A stretch of 12,500 nt of DNA from Chromera velia (GCA_018398765.1 JAHBMJ010000582.1:1-12500); one strand, 5' to 3'; numbered from the stretch's first letter, positions 1 through 8,182 are shown. The notes: generated by a model from the letters alone, not told the origin. Made by a program: numbers and translations.

Positions 1-2016
1 TCTGCTCCGGAGACGGCCAACGCAGCCGTGTCTCCCGTTGCCTCTCCCGAGGCCGTGCCTGCGGTCGTCCCTCCATCCGCCTCTGCAGACGCGGCTGCTC
101 AGCCGTCGGGGGTGAATCAAGAAGAAGAGGAGTGGGGGAGAGTGAAGGAGGAACTGTTCGGAGACAGAGCTTTGGAGATGAAAGCAGAGGAAGGGCAGGT
201 TCAAGAGGAAGGTGGTGCCATGCTGATCGCAAAGCAGGGGCAGCCTACCTTGCCTCAAACGCAATCCAATCGTCCGTCTCCTCCCACAAAGATCCCATAC
301 AGCCGCCGCATGCTGCAGTGGGACTCTGACGTCCGTAGATACTCAGAGGAATTTGGGGGAGACGCTCCGTTTCTCGCTCTGGCTAGCTTCCAAAAGGGAG
401 CAACCATGCTTCCTGCCAGCAGAGAGGAGATTGTGAGAGGGGAATTTTGGGAGGCTGACGTCAAAGAGTGGGCAGCCATCCTTCACATGAAGACGATCGA
501 AAAGCGCTGCTCACACCTTGAGCTCGCTGCCGTGCTCAACATGGGTTTTGCCAGAAACCACAAAGAAGATTTGAGGAAGGGACCCGGGGGGAGAAAGAAG
601 AAGACGCGTATTTATGTCGCAGGGTACGATGACCTGAGGAAGGTGGACACATTCAGTGGCATTTCCAACTACGACTGCTTTCTTCTCACCCTCCTGTATG
701 TTGCCACTCGGGGGTTTGAGGTGGAGTTGGTAGATATCAAGAATGCATTCCTCCAGTCCTCCGATGACCATATAGAGCGCGTGGGGGTGCGCATCCCGAA
801 GAGCATTCCCACCATGCTTGCACAGAAGCCTTCTTTTCTCACTGAGTACAGCGATGCCGAGTGGGGAGAGATAAGGAAAGAGGCAGAGAGAGTGGTCCCA
901 GGTCAGATCTACGAACTTAGCAATGCCCTCTACGGCACCCCTGCAGCACCTGCACTGTGGGGGAAGGAATTGAGGAGGGGGCAGGAGGAGCTGGGGTTTG
1001 TTCCTGTTGAGCAGTCAATCACAGTCAGAAGGAAGGTGGAAGACAAACCCGTACAGGACGTGCAAGCTACGCATATGGACGACATTTTCAGGGCAGGGGA
1101 GAGAACGGAGGAGGCGTTCGATGTGTTGGGGGAGAGATTCAAGATCGGTTCCTGAACAAAAGTGAATGTGGGGTCCAAGGCAAAGTACATTGGGATGAAT
1201 ATGTACCGTCCCGATGCATACACCTTCGAACTCACGTCCGAGAGTTACCTCGAAGGCATTGATGTCGATGCAATCCCGGGGAAACTGAAGAAATCCTTGT
1301 CCGAAAAAGACGTCGCTCTAACCGAGGAGTAAGATGTGGACATGTCCCTACAGAGGATCTATCAGGAGGCAAATGGTATGTTGGGGTGGGCTGTTCGTCT
1401 CAACTGGAGGAGAGCACTCTGGTTTTCCCTCCTCAGTAAAGCAACCACCAAACCTACCGCCCGCCATCTCTCAGCAGTCAAGACAGCCATACACGGGTTG
1501 AAAACCCACAGAGAGCCCCTTGTCTTTCATGGCTTGAAAGGAAGAGAACTCCATCTTGCCGGCTGTTCCGATGCCATGTGGAACCGCCCGAAGTACGAAG
1601 GCAGGCAGGGAGACATGATGATGCTCAATGATGAGTCGTGGGACCTAGAACGAGATGGGCCCAAGAATGTCATCTCGTGGGACCTTTCTAAGGATAAAAG
1701 CAAGCATAGCTCGTCATCAATTGGTGAGTTGATTGCCGTCTGTCGTCTGATCAAACGCATTCCAAGGTGTGCACGATTCATTCGAAAGTTGTGGGGGAGA
1801 GATCCGATCATTTCGATCTTTGTCGACAACGGGGCACTACATGATTGGGTCAGATCAGGGATTTTGAACACAGACACCGAGTATCAGGAGATGCTTGATT
1901 ATGTCCTTCAGCAGATTCAGAAGTGGGGGGTGCGTATGCAGTGGATCATAAGACGTGCACAGCCGGCAAATTGTCTGTACAAACCCATCTGGTTCACGGA
2001 ATCAATCTACAAATGA
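1..2016 (+). pseudogene. Ty1/copia-like retrotransposon pol (linker, reverse transcriptase, RNase H), two internal stops
   Basis: One frame runs from the window edge to a TGA at 2014-2016, so the upstream gag/protease/integrase part lies outside. The first ~300 bases encode a Pro/Ala- and Glu-rich linker. Reverse transcriptase (RVT_2 family) follows: VDIKNAFLQ, with the first catalytic Asp at 733-735; the ALYGTPAAPALW block, equivalent to the copia ALYGLKQSPRAW block; and HMDDIF, the second catalytic Asp pair, at 1075-1083. After the thumb comes RNase H with CSDAMW (Asp at 1570-1572), SSSIGELIA and a VDNGAL segment (Asp at 1825-1827). The family copies element RNA into DNA for integration. 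The frame is interrupted by TGA at 1153-1155, just after the RT core, and TAA at 1330-1332. Recognisable copia thumb sequence lies between and after them in the same frame, so this is nonsense decay and not an intron or a domain boundary. It is very unlikely to make an active polymerase. Confidence 0.88.
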
Positions 2017-2096
2017 AACAACTCGCAGTTTCGCTCGATTCATACAGTATCGATCAAGCCTGTGATCTATTAACAGATTTACTTGCTCACCTGCTC

Positions 2097-2102
2097 AGGG
2101 GG
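2097..2102 (+). other. Candidate polypurine tract of the copia-like element
   Basis: The run AGGGGG lies about 80 bases after the pol stop and is followed directly by TG at 2103. Copia elements usually place a G-rich purine tract immediately before the TG that opens the 3' LTR and prime plus-strand DNA there. Position and sequence fit, but the 5' LTR is outside the window, so the LTR edge cannot be confirmed by pairing. Confidence 0.45.
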
Positions 2103-2187
2103 TGAATCAGAACGGCGCAATGCGCGCGCGAATATTTATAAACGTGCAGAACGGCGCAATGCGTGCGCGAATATTTGCAAACGTGCA
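2103..2187 (+). repeat. Putative start of 3' LTR with two 39-bp tandem repeats
   Basis: Two direct copies of a 39-bp unit, 2110-2148 and 2149-2187, each begin GAACGGCGCAATGCG and end AAACGTGCA. They differ at only a few bases: GCGCGCGC against GCGTGCGC, and TTATAA against TTGCAA. They lie a few bases inside the presumed LTR start, where LTR enhancer repeats often sit. A regulatory role is inferred. The 3' end of the LTR (…CA plus target duplication) was not found. Confidence 0.6.
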
Positions 2188-2850
2188 GAAATAAAATGCA
2201 TGCATGTAAAAGCATGTTTGAGGCAATTCAAATTGACGGTCATGCATTCGTGGTCAATGCAAGACACAAAAGTAGACAAAGACTACTCTGGGCAACTGCC
2301 AGAGGTTTCGCGTAAGAAGTAGATCTTCATGTCGATCATGTCTAGAGCGCTAGCTCTTTCTGCTCTATATTTTATCATATTTTTTTTTAAGTGATATACC
2401 TAGCTCTGGGTGTGTAACCTGGCGTGCCCCCTTCATGTTCTGTTTATCTTTAGGATCTATATGCGACTACCTAGGGGATTACGCTAGCAACTGCAATAGG
2501 CGTGACTCCTTCAAAACGTCTTTATGCACAAGCTGCAAAAATTAAGAACAAGAGAAAAAGAGAGCATAAAAACCAAAGAAGAAAACTGTTATAACACAAG
2601 CAACTATTATATGCAGGCACAAACAGATTTCTTGTTGGAGTCTTGATAAGTCTTGGAAACCTCTTTTTCCTTTTTTAATCTTTACTATGTAGAACCCTCT
2701 TTGTCCTTTTACCTCTTATAGTTCTTTTTCAACGTTTTCTACTGGCAGTCGGATTAGTGGACAAACTTTTGAATATTTTCATCGTGTTCAATGTTTCATA
2801 ACTGGTTTTGGACGGGTTCTTTGGGGTTCTTGGAGGATCAGACTGAGAAG
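2188..2850. other. Noncoding stretch, probably LTR remainder and flank
   Basis: No open frame has protein-like composition. The sequence is T-rich in places (T-run near 2381) and contains scattered AT-rich motifs. Part of it should be the rest of the LTR, but no terminal CA with a matching flank could be assigned. Nothing else is recognised. Confidence 0.4.
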
Positions 2851-2886
2851 GCTAGAACCTAGGTTCTAGGAACCTAAGAACCTAGG
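2811..2886. repeat. Inverted and direct repeats of a GGTTCTTNGG / AACCTAGG motif
   Basis: TAGAACCTAGGTTCTA at 2853-2868 is a perfect 16-bp palindrome. Overlapping it, the arms CCTAGGTTCT (2858-2867) and AGAACCTAGG (2877-2886) form a perfect 10-bp hairpin stem around a 9-base loop. Just upstream, two GGTTCTT copies lie near 2815-2832. This could be the edge of a small inverted-repeat transposon, a fold-back element or a protein-binding cluster; the sequence alone does not decide. Confidence 0.55.
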
Positions 2887-4140
2887 GGTGGAGACGTATA
2901 GTTTTTAAGCTCGAACCAAGTAAGAACCTTCAACCATGCAATACTCTAAAAGTGTCATTTTTTTGTTTTTTAGGCTCTCCGGGGTTGTTCGCACATCGCC
3001 GTTCGCACCGCCATTCGCACACTTAATTGCGTGCATCAGATCACATATATACATTTGTCAGATGTCATGCACCATTTATGCACCACTCCACACTGGCACA
3101 GTGTATGCGGAGTGTCAAGCTTCCTGGACATTCAATGCTTATCGATGACTACCGCAGAATTCACTGCCTTCCCTGGGAAACACAAAGCAGATGCCTGCAT
3201 GTTTTTTCCTTTGCTGGATTGTGCCGCCGGTCTGCTGCTCAAGAACGAGTCCATCTCTACTTTCTTGAAGGTTGCCTTCTCCTTCTGAATCTTGTGTAAG
3301 ATCTTCAGCATTGTACAGAAAGAGAACCGAAAAGAGCTAGACGCCGGGTGATGCACATTTCTCTCTTGGAGACCGAGTGATTTTTGAAGTAAGCACCGCT
3401 TTCGGGATATACAGGGATCGATCGGGTCTGCATGTCCATTTATGATCTAGGTCTGTCTCTGTCCAGATCTTCCCGACACCAGCGGTCGCTGCAGATTTTT
3501 GCCTGCTCGGCAAGAGAGAACAAGGCTCCTAGAATGAAAAATGTAGCAGAAAGCACTTTACATTAAGGGGTGCCAGCAGAAAGCTCTCGGTCACTCATTC
3601 CATCCCACACCTCTTTATGCTATACGAAGCCTTTTTTGCTCACTCCTGTTGCGACTCTGGTTTTTTCCGTCTGTGATACCTTTCATTCTTGCATTTTTTT
3701 TTCTTAAAGGACCTCTTACCGTATGTATGTATGCGTGTGCGTACAAAAAAAAGGGCTCAGCACCACAGATATAGAAATCGATGGAAGCAGACTCGGGGAG
3801 GTGCTAGAGGCCGGCAGAACTTCCACTGGTTGGGGGCCCTCTGTGAGGTAGCAGGTTGACCCCCAGCACAAGGCGTCGCACTCAGGGGGCGTCTCCGATG
3901 CGGGACAGTATAGAAATCCGACATCTTCCTCTTCTCCCGTCTCTTGCAGACACAGACAGTCAGTTTATTGGAAAGAAAGGCATAAAGCCAAAAACGGTCG
4001 GCTTATGCGCTGCCAGTGAGACAGATGCATAAATGTGGGGAACAAGAAGCAAAAACGAGTAGCAGAACAACACAGCAACAGCACGGAACAGAAAAAGCAA
4101 AATTGCAAAAGGAAAGGGTGGGGGAAGAAACACAGGAAGG
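2887..4140. other. Intergenic sequence without a supportable gene
   Basis: Several short overlapping frames exist at 2936-3356 on both strands, but none shows a family motif. Visible details are three TTCGCAC copies at about 2987-3021, a short TATG/GTGC microsatellite-like run near 3721-3745, and pyrimidine tracts followed by AG near 3700. A 60-codon minus-strand frame (about 3130-3315) rich in Lys and Ser was considered and left out. Confidence 0.4.
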
Positions 4141-4146
4141 AACAAA

Positions 4147-4388
4147 GAGAGAACTGTACATTGTCCGCTAGAAAGGGAGCCCCGAATGGCTACAAGACGA
4201 CGGCTTAATTGGCCCAACAAATTTGATCGGAGCATCCCATTCCCTGACGCTTCCCTCAACTCAATGAATCCTTCAAGTTGCGCATGTACCTTCTCGATCT
4301 CGTCTCAACTAAGCAGCCTCACCCCGTCAGCTTTCAACCCCCGGGACAGGCTCCCTGGCAAACAAATGTCCTTCCACCCCTTCAACTG
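4147..4388 (-). pseudogene. Possible decayed exon of an unrecognised gene
   Basis: Reading the minus strand from 4388, one frame gives a protein-like segment beginning QLKGWKDICLPG and continuing through KADGVRLLS. It meets a TGA at 4307-4305 and then, in the same frame, continues with DEIEKVHAQLEGFIELREA and a Leu/Arg-rich segment to about 4147. Below that it runs into a T-rich, hydrophobic translation that looks like noncoding sequence. The mixed, charged, amphipathic composition suggests former coding sequence. An alternative is a splice acceptor (CTTAG at 4308-4312) directly before the TGA. No family is recognised. Confidence 0.25.
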
Positions 4389-4399
4389 CTATCTCTCTT

Positions 4400-4825
4400 G
4401 GCTGTGCGCTTTCATCGCCTTTTACCCGACTGCAGCCGCCTTTTGTCCTACTGTACTGTCAGAAAAAAATTGCAGGGGGGATCGAGGTATGGCGGGGAGA
4501 GGCAAATCCTTATACACGATTCATTGGAGAGAGAGATGAGTACTTGAAAGCGAGAGACAGTGAGACCTTTGGATAAATAGAAAAGGAATTTATGCATGTT
4601 CAAAGAAAAGAAAGACCGCCAGAGAAGTGAGAAAAAGACGAGAAGAAGTAGCCGTGAGAGCGGCCAGAAATTGGGGTGCGGAAGCTGTCTGGATGCCTGT
4701 AGGGGGCGAGGTCCTTACGTTTTCTGAGTGTTAGTTTTTTTTTTTCCAGCGGAACGCAGCGAGACCAAAAGCCTGGCTCATGTTTCTTGGAAGCCTGACA
4801 TCCAACTAGCTTGAAATGAGCGTGT
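4400..4825. other. Intergenic sequence, no gene recognised
   Basis: The region is purine-rich on the plus strand from about 4580 to 4670 and has a T-run at about 4736-4746. Plus-strand frames entering from 4186 and 4278 lack any recognisable motif, and their composition fits unselected sequence. Confidence 0.35.
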
Positions 4826-4839
4826 TTGTCTTATATTAG

Positions 4840-5080
4840 ATTCTCCTTCCTGCTCTTGTTTCCTTCCCCTGTTTTTTTTTTTTTTTGTGCACGTGTACGG
4901 ACCCCTCATTTGACCTCGACTGCCCTTCTCTCTGTTTGTGTCAATTGTCTTCCTTCCTTGATTTTCCTTTCCTGCACACTTCTTTGTGTGATTTCCTCTG
5001 TCTCCTTTCAGGAAGAAGAGGGCGTCTCCTGAATCGTATAGGACGGGTATAGAGGGGCTGTCTGCCTCTTTTTGTTTCAG
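4840..5080 (+). promoter_or_regulatory. Pyrimidine-rich tract with candidate 3' splice sites upstream of the repeat gene
   Basis: The strand is strongly T/C-rich, including a run of about 15 T near 4872-4886. Two classical acceptors are visible: TCTCCTTTCAG ending at 5011, and CTTTTTGTTTCAG ending at 5080. A third, weaker one (TTTTGCGCAG) ends at 5188, three bases before the chosen start. From 5013 one frame stays open to a TGA at 5193-5195, but it is not in frame with the downstream protein. This suggests a leader intron or an upstream exon; which acceptor is used cannot be told from sequence alone. Confidence 0.4.
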
Positions 5081-5190
5081 GGGTCCTCTGTTTAGAGGGA
5101 CTGGGGGAGGGGATCGCTCTCTCTCTAAGGGTCAGGCTGTTGGGGACGGTACGCTGATGGGGGGGCACTGTCACTACCTTTTGCGCAGAC

Positions 5191-6027
5191 ATGTCTGACG
5201 GGTCTTTTCGCACACGGGAAGAGGAGGCTCAGTTTGCCTGTTCCAAAGAGGTGGAGAGTGGGTTGGGGAAAGGGGGGCATTCCGGTTTTTATAGGAGGAC
5301 AGTGAAGATGGAAGAGGGGTGTGAGGGGGAGGATGGGAGTCGAAACATTGTGGATTTCCTTCCTAGAGCCAGAGAGTCCCCAACTTTCTCAATCAAGCAA
5401 GAGGAAGGAATCAAGCAAGAGGACGGAGAATTTCAAAGAAGCAGTTTTGTTCGAGCTGCCGCTGCTTTTGATTCTGTTGTTTCTGCGCCCGTGTTTGATT
5501 TAGTGAGAAAGACGGACACCGAAAGAGAGAATGTGAAAAAGAGACGGAAAGATACGACCCCTCTGTTTGTCTCCAGTGAAGCAGGTGGGTGTGAGCCGGG
5601 GGTGGAGGAAGGGAGAATTGACAGTGGAAAGGAGGAAAAGAGAACGAGAGAGTATGCCTTTGAGGGCGAGACAGGATCTCAAATGAGAATATCAAAGGGG
5701 GGGATGCACGTGAGGGGGGGGTCGACGGGGTCTGCGGGCCAGTCGGAGTCAAAAGAGACACACATGCAGCCACATCCCGCCTTAGAAAGCACAAAGCCAA
5801 ACTCAGGGCAGAATTCTCTGAGCAAAGCCTCCGGGCTGCCTGAAAAAAGAGGGGGGAGAGAAGAAAACGAAGTTTTGCAAGACAAGTGGGGCAGTCGTCT
5901 CTGTGAACATATGCGCCAGCGAAACCAATGCAAGGAGTGTGGGGGCTCTGCCTTCTGCGAGCATGAGCGTCAGCGACACCAATGCAAGGAGTGTGGGGGC
6001 TCTGCCTTCTGCAAGCATGGGCGTTAG
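5191..6027 (+). CDS. Cys/His-repeat protein with charged N-terminus (module 1), array cut by TAG
   Basis: A 278-residue frame. ATG at 5191 is the first Met after an in-frame TGA at 5155-5157. Residues 1-230 are low-complexity, rich in Glu, Lys, Ser and Gly. They carry three sumoylation-type sites (VKME 38-41, IKQE 68-71 and 74-77) and a basic nuclear-signal-like KKRRK at 116-120. From about residue 231, QDKWGSRLCEH opens an 18-residue tandem array with the pattern CEHGRQRNQCKECGG; each unit offers CxH-x6-CxxC, a plausible zinc site. Similar arrays occur in many protist and algal proteins of unknown function. A nuclear, nucleic-acid- or protein-binding role is inferred only. The TAG at 6025-6027 replaces the CAG of sister units and the next codon is CAA instead of CGA, so the array was probably cut short by mutation. 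The same frame continues as repeats to 6306. Confidence 0.6.
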   Translation: MSDGSFRTREEEAQFACSKEVESGLGKGGHSGFYRRTVKMEEGCEGEDGSRNIVDFLPRARESPTFSIKQEEGIKQEDGEFQRSSFVRAAAAFDSVVSAPVFDLVRKTDTERENVKKRRKDTTPLFVSSEAGGCEPGVEEGRIDSGKEEKRTREYAFEGETGSQMRISKGGMHVRGGSTGSAGQSESKETHMQPHPALESTKPNSGQNSLSKASGLPEKRGGREENEVLQDKWGSRLCEHMRQRNQCKECGGSAFCEHERQRHQCKECGGSAFCKHGR

Positions 6028-6306
6028 CAAAACCAATGCAAGGAGTGTGGGGGCTCTTCCTTCTACGAGCACGGGCGTCGCCGATATTATTGCAAGGAGT
6101 GCGGGGGCTCTGCATTCTGCGAGCATGGGCGTCAGCGAAACCAATGCAAAGAGTGTGGGGGCTCTTCCTTCTGCGAGTACGGGCGTTGCCGACATTATTG
6201 CAAGGAGTGCGGGGGCCCTGCCTTCTGCGAGCATGGGCGTCAGCGATATTATTGCAGGGAGTATGGGGGCAAGGCATTCTGTAGGCACGGAACGCGGCGC
6301 TCTGAT
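5902..6306 (+). repeat. 54-bp tandem repeat array 1 (18-residue CxH/CxxC units)
   Basis: A half unit begins at 5902, followed by seven full 54-bp units starting at 5929, 5983, 6037, 6091, 6145, 6199 and 6253. Consensus translation is CKECGGSAFCEHGRQRxx. Variation concentrates in the two residues before each CKEC (NQ, HQ, YY, HY), with NQ and YY/HY types partly alternating, which suggests a two-unit (108-bp) duplication step. Damage is visible in several units: Cys to Tyr in the 6037 unit, His to Tyr in the 6145 unit, and TAG in the 5983 unit. Confidence 0.9.
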
Positions 6307-6480
6307 TGTAAGTTTTTATGCGGGAGCAACTACGTTTGCAGCCATGAGTGCTTGCTCTCCACTGTATCGAGTGCAGCGCAAAAGTTGAAAATTTGGTTTA
6401 AGCCCGCGAGCTTGGGGTGCACATTGACCTTCAGAGAAACTGTGTGCACCTTCGTGAGGCAACTCCTCAAGAGATCTTGA
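6028..6480 (+). pseudogene. Continuation of module 1 beyond the TAG stop
   Basis: The frame of the 5191 gene stays open after its TAG for another 150 codons, to TGA at 6478-6480. It encodes five more repeat units, then a divergent unit (CKFLCGSNYVCSHEC) and a tail without Cys/His spacing. Because the repeat register is kept across the stop, this is the original C-terminal part of the protein, either lost by the nonsense change or reached by splicing or readthrough. It overlaps the start of the next module in another frame (6402 on). Confidence 0.55.
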
Positions 6481-7391
6481 AACTTAGGGCAGGGGGTGAG
6501 AAAAGAAAAGACTCAGCTTCCTATCCGACGTCAACTCGGATCCCTGCTCCTGCTGGGATTGTGACGCCATCACACCCTGCTGCAGGACGCACATGCATAC
6601 AGACCCTGCAAGAGGCTCAGCCGAGAAGTGTGGATCATGTCGAGCCTCCCTGTGTGGGTGGGGCGTTGAAACGACAACCAAAAAGAACTTCCATCTCTGC
6701 CTTAGCTTCAGGCGGGGGAGGTGATTCTCAGCAGTCATCCCGCCAGACTCAGCAGTCACGCCTGGGCACCTCCTCCGTCAGTCTCACTCAGGGAAGCGCG
6801 GGGAGTCCCAAACAGGTGGGAGGGGGAACAGAGACTGCCCCCCAAGATAACTGGGGACGCCAACTCTGTGGGCATGGAGTGGGTCGTTATAAGTGCCCGG
6901 AATGCAAAGGATAAAACGGCTGCATGCATGGGCGGCGACGCGCTAGTTGCAAAGAGTGCGGGGGCAAGGGATTTTGTGAGCACGGGCGCTATCGCTTTTA
7001 TTGTAAAGATTGTGGGGGCAAGGGAATTTGTGAGCATGGGCGCTATCGCTTTGATTGTAAAGATTGTAGAGGTAAGGGAATTTGTGAGCATAGGTGCTAT
7101 CGCTTTGATTGTAAAGATTCTAGAGGCAAGGGAATTTGTGAGCATGGGCGTTATCGCTCTGCTTGTAAAGATTGTAGAGGCAAGGGAATTTGTGAGCAAG
7201 GTTGATCCCTCAGAAACTGTAGAGACTGCAAATTTGAAGACGTCTGTTTGCACAGGCGTCATCGTGCACCTTTCCAAGACTGTGTAGGCATCAATGCGCG
7301 TGAGCCCAAGCAGCTGCCGAGTCATTGCCAGAATGGCGATGGTCTTAAGCCGGTGCTCGGAGAGACCTCTAAGGAAAGAGACGGGCTCTAG
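6402..7391 (+). pseudogene. Cys/His-repeat protein module 2, interrupted by TAA and TGA
   Basis: One frame is open from after a TAA at 6399-6401. A Ser/Thr/Gln/Gly-rich head without a clear ATG leads to QDNWGRQLCGH, matching QDKWGSRLCEH of the first module, and then an array with consensus CKDCRGKGICEHGRYRFD. TAA at 6912-6914 sits in the first unit at the position of Lys in sister units. TGA at 7203-7205 sits at the position of the Arg in HGR. After each stop the unit register continues unchanged, to a degenerate end (CRDCKFEDVCLHRRHR) and TAG at 7389-7391. The shared architecture shows the two modules are paralogous, probably a tandem duplication or two halves of one former gene. The lack of a start codon and two different stops argue for decay. 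Function unknown. Confidence 0.6.
6894..7271 (+). repeat. 54-bp tandem repeat array 2 (18-residue CxH/CxxC units)
   Basis: Seven units start at 6894, 6948, 7002, 7056, 7110, 7164 and 7218. The central five are much more alike (GGCAAGGGAATTTGTGAGCA blocks) than the outer two, as expected if an array grows from its middle and its edges decay. Zinc-ligand losses are visible: CKDS in the 7110 unit and CEQG in the 7164 unit. HGR is changed to HRC in the 7056 unit. The period matches array 1 but the unit consensus differs (KGI instead of SAF; FD instead of NQ). Confidence 0.9.
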
Positions 7392-7479
7392 CTCTCCTAA
7401 AGTCTCTCTGATACACGGGCACGTACAACTATCGACAGGGTCGCAAGCGGTTACGGACTCGGAGCATCCACTTTAAGAG

Positions 7480-8110
7480 TGTGCAAGAAAGACTTATGGT
7501 AAGAGTTGTATGCTGACAACTTGAAGATCGACTTATATCGACTTAGTCCTTTTCATTAATTCTTTTTCCACTCATGCTTTTACTGCTCAATATGCCTGAC
7601 ACCGGCGGCAAATAGCTAAACTAAAATTAACAAAGCAGCAATTCACCTGGTGGTTCATTAGAAACGCTAGTATATACTAATCAACAAGGACTAGAACGCT
7701 TCGCAACTCTAATTTAATGGCTAATTCATCATCCTATAACATTTATTCTAGGATTTATTAATAGAAAATTTAGTCTGGAATTTACTATTAGTAAGTGGTA
7801 GCTAGTATAGTAAAAAAAATTTGTGTAACTGTTATGATAACGAATACAGTCAATATCTTAATTTGATTCTTAAACACTACTAGAAACACTAACTAGTGAT
7901 AACTAGTTATATTAATAATTATAATTGTCGGCAGTGGACTGTAGGGAAAATCCGGAACATCAATACCATACAATGTTATGCTACCAAAAAAACCAGTTGC
8001 ATGATTCTTACTGGATAGCTAGCTAGATTATTTTACAGCATGGTTTAATTTTGTTGATCTAAGTATAGTGACCAGCAAAAGCTCTGTATAGGGAACAGAT
8101 TAGAACAGAT
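7480..8110. other. AT-rich island without genes
   Basis: Composition changes abruptly to clearly AT-rich, with stop codons frequent in all frames. Perfect 12-bp palindromes are TAGTATATACTA (7668-7679) and ATAACTAGTTAT (7899-7910), and CTAG-containing words are common. It could be an intron, a small nonautonomous transposon or organelle-derived DNA. No rRNA or organelle protein segment was recognised. It ends at a splice-acceptor-like TATCTGCAG (8112-8120). Confidence 0.5.
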
Positions 8111-8120
8111 CTATCTGCAG

Positions 8121-8182
8121 ATTTGCAAAAAGACCCTAGAAAAAGACCTCTGCATGAATTACTATTCCATCCTGTACTTATG
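8121..8182 (+). pseudogene. Short protein-kinase C-lobe-like fragment
   Basis: Directly after an acceptor-like TATCTGCAG, the plus strand encodes LQKDPRKRPLHELLFHPVL. This has the exact spacing of the last helix region (subdomain XI) of Ser/Thr kinases: DP-x-x-RP-x-x-ELL-x-HP. The open frame continues to 8719, but beyond this motif it shows nothing kinase-like. No catalytic loop or DFG motif is found upstream, because the preceding 600 bases are AT-rich and closed. It may be a single exon or a kinase remnant; chance resemblance over 19 residues remains possible. Confidence 0.3.

Noticed and set aside
1527-1877. 116-residue antisense frame in the RNase H region
   Set aside because: The sense strand carries recognisable RNase H motifs; the antisense frame is incidental.
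3132-3356. Lys/Ser-rich minus-strand frame of about 74 residues
   Set aside because: No motif, no splice or promoter context; overlapping frames on the other strand are equally open.
4186-4547. Two plus-strand frames of 117 and 89 residues
   Set aside because: Composition is that of translated noncoding DNA; the opposite strand gives a more protein-like reading.
5411-6277. 288-residue antisense frame with TPCNNxxDAHARR repeats
   Set aside because: It is the mirror of the 54-bp array. The sense reading has regularly spaced Cys/His pairs and a family-like consensus; the antisense has none, so it was not called a gene.
5902-7271. CRISPR-like array
   Set aside because: Units are contiguous 54-bp coding repeats with no unique spacers, in a eukaryotic setting.
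6756-7325. 189-residue antisense frame over array 2
   Set aside because: Same reason: an open shadow frame created by a repeat length divisible by three.
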